The translations under genes and the position numbers were made by a program. The notes beneath the pieces are model-generated. The model made no database searches and was not told where the DNA came from. It was given only the letters and a program-made list of their open reading frames with translations. From Alphaproteobacteria bacterium (GTDB lineage: Bacteria > Pseudomonadota > Alphaproteobacteria > Rhizobiales > Devosiaceae), in the NCBI GenBank assembly GCA_013152625.1, contig JAADFY010000036.1:1-7980 (forward strand): a DNA stretch of 7,980 bases. The letters run 5' to 3'. Positions 6,282 through 7,980 of the stretch are shown here, piece after piece; position 1 is the stretch's first letter; every line of letters begins with the position of its first letter.

Positions 6282-7223
6282 TTGAGCACAGTTTTGATTA
6301 CCCAGGCCAATGGTGGCGACCACATGTCGCCGCCGGGACACCCGGAACGTGGCGACCGGCTGGTGGTGCTCGACGAGCTGTTTGCCAAACCACGTTTTGC
6401 GCATTTGACCAAAAAGACGGCACAGCCGGTAGAACTCGATGTGGCTCTGGCCGCCCACTCCGAAGCCATTCTGGAGGCGATCCGGGACAAACGGCCCATC
6501 GAGGGAATCGCCCGGATCGAAGCGGACACCTTTATATCGGCAAAATCCCTCGAAGTGGTGGCCACCGGCCTCGGGGGCGCCCTTGAGGCCCTCGATATGG
6601 TCATGTCGGGGGAGGTCGAAAACGGGTTTTGCGCCATTCGCCCGCCCGGCCATCATGCGGAGCGGGACTGGCCCATGGGCTTTTGCCTCATCAACACCAT
6701 CGCGGTAACCGCACAGATCGCCCGGCAGAAATATGGCGTGGAACGGGTGGCAATCGTGGATTTCGATGTCCATCACGGCAATGGCACCGAGAATATCTTT
6801 CGCACAGATCGGGATGTTTTTTACGGCTCGACCCATCAGATGCCGCTTTACCCGGGCACTGGTGCGGCCAGCGAAACCGGGGTGGGCAATATCGTCAATG
6901 TCCCGCTGGCGCCCCATTCGGACGGGGAGGCCATGCGCGAGGCGTTCGTGGAGGGGATCCTACCGGCCCTGAATGAATTTTCCCCCGATCTGTTGCTGGT
7001 TTCGGCCGGGTTTGACGCCGACTTTCGCGATCCCATGGCGCATTTGAACTGGACGGCGCGGGATTTTTCATGGGTGACGGGCAAACTGATGGATGTGGCC
7101 GAACGCCAGTGCAACAACAGGCTGGTATCCATGCTGGAGGGGGGGTATGACCTGAACGGTCTTTCGGCTGGGGTTGCCGCCCATTTGAGAATGCTCATGG
7201 ATGGCACAAGCGAAAACGAATAA
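6282..7223 (+). CDS. Histone deacetylase-like (AcuC/acetylpolyamine amidohydrolase family) zinc hydrolase
   Basis: The product (313 residues) belongs to the arginase-deacetylase fold family that removes acetyl or related acyl groups from lysine side chains or polyamines using a metal ion. Motifs in order: SPPGHPERGDRL (16-27), the catalytic histidine pair in RPPGHHAERDWPMGFCLINT (120-139; His124-His125), VDFDVHHGNGT (159-169; Asp162 and His164 as zinc ligands), FYGSTHQMPLYPGTG (180-194), SAGFDAD (241-247; Asp245 as third ligand) and LEGGYD (285-290; transition-state Tyr289). All key residues are present, so it should be active. Its substrate cannot be told from sequence. I prefer TTG 6282, since AGAGAGG sits 7 bases upstream and the family motif starts normally. 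The frame also opens at TTG 6228, which coincides with a -35-like box. xseB follows after 24 bases, so the two are probably co-transcribed. Confidence 0.93.
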   Translation: MSTVLITQANGGDHMSPPGHPERGDRLVVLDELFAKPRFAHLTKKTAQPVELDVALAAHSEAILEAIRDKRPIEGIARIEADTFISAKSLEVVATGLGGALEALDMVMSGEVENGFCAIRPPGHHAERDWPMGFCLINTIAVTAQIARQKYGVERVAIVDFDVHHGNGTENIFRTDRDVFYGSTHQMPLYPGTGAASETGVGNIVNVPLAPHSDGEAMREAFVEGILPALNEFSPDLLLVSAGFDADFRDPMAHLNWTARDFSWVTGKLMDVAERQCNNRLVSMLEGGYDLNGLSAGVAAHLRMLMDGTSENE

Positions 7224-7247
7224 CGGGCGAGAAACCTGCGAGGCAAA

Positions 7248-7496
7248 ATGGGCAAGAACGACACCAACGACATTAAAAAAATGAGCTTTGAGCAGGCCCT
7301 CGACGAGCTTGAAAAAATCGTTGCGACCCTGGAGGGCGGACAGGCGCCGCTACAGGACTCCATTGACATTTACGAACGGGGCGAAGCGCTTAAATCCCAT
7401 TGCAGTGCATTGCTGAAAAAGGCCGAAGCACGGGTGGAAAAAATTATCCTGTCCCGGGACGGAGCGCCCACGGGCACCCAGCCGCTTGATGACTGA
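7248..7496 (+). CDS. xseB: Exodeoxyribonuclease VII small subunit
   Basis: XseB subunits assemble around XseA to form exonuclease VII, which degrades single-stranded DNA to short oligonucleotides in repair. The 82 residues match the usual size of about 80. The two-helix hairpin core is SFEQALDELEKIVATLEGGQ (13-32), then LQDSIDIYERGEALKSHCSALLKKAEARVEKI (35-66), with the family pattern of acidic and leucine positions intact. The start ATG 7248 has GCGAGG with a 4-base spacer. The tail (67-82) is variable. The gene follows the deacetylase with a 24-base gap. xseA is not in the window, as usual for this pair in many genomes. Confidence 0.95.
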   Translation: MGKNDTNDIKKMSFEQALDELEKIVATLEGGQAPLQDSIDIYERGEALKSHCSALLKKAEARVEKIILSRDGAPTGTQPLDD

Positions 7497-7499
7497 ATT

Positions 7500-7631
7500 A
7501 TGATCGGCGCGGCGCATTTACCGCAATCGCGACCGGGGGCGCCATGTTATGGGTGCGGCCCCCTGTTGGCGCGCCACGGTCACACCGTGGGCCGGCCAAA
7601 ACCATTGCGGATGCCGCGAAGATATGCGTAA
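7500..7631 (+). CDS. Possible 43-residue leader peptide with CxxC and HxH, overlapping the copper chaperone start
   Basis: ATG 7500 lies three bases after the xseB stop, and the frame ends with TAA at 7629-7631, overlapping the next gene's ATG (7624) by eight bases. The peptide contains PCYGCGP (15-21), RHGHT (25-29) and a Pro/Arg-rich end, PKPLRMPRRYA (33-43). There is no clear ribosome binding site before it. I do not recognise a family. The Cys pair, His pair and position before a PCu(A)C gene suggest a metal-responsive leader, but an open frame of this size arises easily by chance in GC-rich DNA, so it may not be translated. Confidence 0.25.
   Translation: MIGAAHLPQSRPGAPCYGCGPLLARHGHTVGRPKPLRMPRRYA
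7535..7563 (+). other. GC-rich stem-loop after xseB
   Basis: GGGGGC (7535-7540) can pair with GCCCCC (7558-7563). Two further pairs form if G7557 bulges, leaving a loop of about 13 bases. No T-run follows, so a normal intrinsic terminator is not supported. It lies inside the possible leader peptide and upstream of the copper chaperone start. Confidence 0.35.
7574..7590 (+). other. Perfect 7-bp inverted repeat upstream of the copper chaperone gene
   Basis: CCACGGT (7574-7580) and ACCGTGG (7584-7590) are exact reverse complements around a CAC loop. The hairpin ends 33 bases before ATG 7624. No T-run follows on either strand. It could be an RNA hairpin controlling translation or a protein-binding dyad; it does not resemble the CueR-type operator that I know. 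Confidence 0.4.
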
Positions 7632-7980
7632 CGCCAAATTGATTGCAGTTGTCGCGGTGGCGGGGGTTCTGGCCCTTGGAGCGGGCTGGTATTTGTGGGC
7701 CGAAGGCCGGGTGACCGTTTCCGGCCCGGAGCCGGTCCCGCCCGCGACCGCGAACCCGCCGGGGGCCGTTGCCCTGGTGGAGCCGTTTTCCTACCCACCA
7801 CCGCCGGGCGCGGCCAATGGCGCCATTTATTTCACGCTGACAAATTCCGGAGCGGAACGTGTGCTGGTGGGGGCGCGTACCAGTCTTGACGGCAGCGCAT
7901 CGCTGCATGAAAGCGGATCCAGCAACGGTATTGCATCGATGAAGGCGCTCGGCTCAGTCGTTGTGCCGGCCGGTGGCACC
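7624..7980 (+). CDS. PCu(A)C-type periplasmic copper chaperone, membrane-anchored (partial, 3' end missing)
   Basis: PCu(A)C proteins (older name DUF461) bind copper in the periplasm and pass it to cytochrome c oxidase Cu(A) or Cu(B) sites. The visible 119 residues start with MRNAKLIAVVAVAGVLALGA, a signal anchor up to about residue 25, then a Pro-rich linker (32-60). The domain begins at about 64: NGAIYFTLTNSGAERVLVGA (65-84), SLHESG (93-98) and IASMKALG (103-110). His95 and Met106 match the H-x10-M copper site; the second half (H-x-M) lies beyond the right edge. No stop occurs in frame up to 7980. ATG 7624 has only a weak GAAG two bases ahead. An in-frame ATG at 7549 with GGGGG upstream would add 25 residues containing HCGC. 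It follows xseB on the same strand after 127 bases. Linkage to xseB looks positional rather than functional. Confidence 0.88.
   Translation, partial: MRNAKLIAVVAVAGVLALGAGWYLWAEGRVTVSGPEPVPPATANPPGAVALVEPFSYPPPPGAANGAIYFTLTNSGAERVLVGARTSLDGSASLHESGSSNGIASMKALGSVVVPAGGT

Noticed and set aside
6216..6917. The sua5 frame stays open upstream for 234 more codons, as if the protein were 552 residues long
   Set aside because: This part is exactly antisense to the well-supported deacetylase gene, shows no Sua5 homology, and the conserved domain begins right after ATG 6215. Long antisense frames are common in GC-rich DNA.
7535..7590. The two hairpins as an intrinsic terminator for xseB
   Set aside because: Neither stem is followed by a T-run, so a normal intrinsic terminator is not supported.
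7498..7908. Minus-strand 136-codon frame opposite the copper chaperone
   Set aside because: It is antisense to the H-x10-M copper-binding domain and has the Arg/Gly/Pro-rich composition of a shadow frame.
1..7980. CRISPR arrays, insertion sequences, tRNA/rRNA genes, phage genes, direct repeats
   Set aside because: I looked for repeated units, transposase or integrase motifs and tRNA-like cloverleaf ends and saw none; gaps are too short to hold them.

Overview
The window reads as an ordinary chromosomal segment of a GC-rich alphaproteobacterium. Reasons: the PdxH and DnaJ-like sequences have an alphaproteobacterial look, a histone-deacetylase-like amidohydrolase sits directly before xseB, and DUF898, M48-peptidase and DUF1499 genes occur together. 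I cannot assign an order. There is no phage, transposon, CRISPR or RNA gene that I can support. Coding density is very high and no gap between genes exceeds about 180 bases.

Left half, minus strand (4156 down to 1): pdxH (pyridoxamine 5'-phosphate oxidase), a polytopic DUF898/YjgN-family protein, a membrane-anchored M48 metallopeptidase and a DUF1499 protein form a tightly packed series. The junctions are an ATGA overlap, a TGATG overlap, and either a 16-base gap or a contact that depends on the start chosen. This looks like one operon in which a cytosolic cofactor enzyme is followed by three envelope proteins. After a 126-base gap, the first 35 codons of another minus-strand gene with a hydrophobic N-terminus leave the window at its left edge.

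Middle: a divergent promoter region (4157-4334) separates pdxH from a plus-strand J-domain protein without zinc fingers (CbpA-like). That gene meets a minus-strand Sua5/TsaC-type threonylcarbamoyl-AMP synthase (tRNA t6A synthesis) tail to tail, with a 9-base overlap of coding ends.

Right part, plus strand: an HDAC/AcuC/acetylpolyamine-amidohydrolase-family enzyme is divergent from sua5 across a very short shared promoter region. It is followed by xseB (exonuclease VII small subunit) and then by a membrane-anchored PCu(A)C-type periplasmic copper chaperone cut by the right edge. Between xseB and the chaperone lies a 43-codon open frame with a CxxC and an HxH, two hairpins and a proline/arginine-rich end. 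It overlaps the chaperone start by 8 bases and is the most interesting speculative element here, as a possible copper-responsive leader peptide.

The other point worth a second look is PdxH, where the basic pair that normally contacts the FMN phosphate (Arg-Lys or Lys-Lys) is replaced by Pro-Leu.
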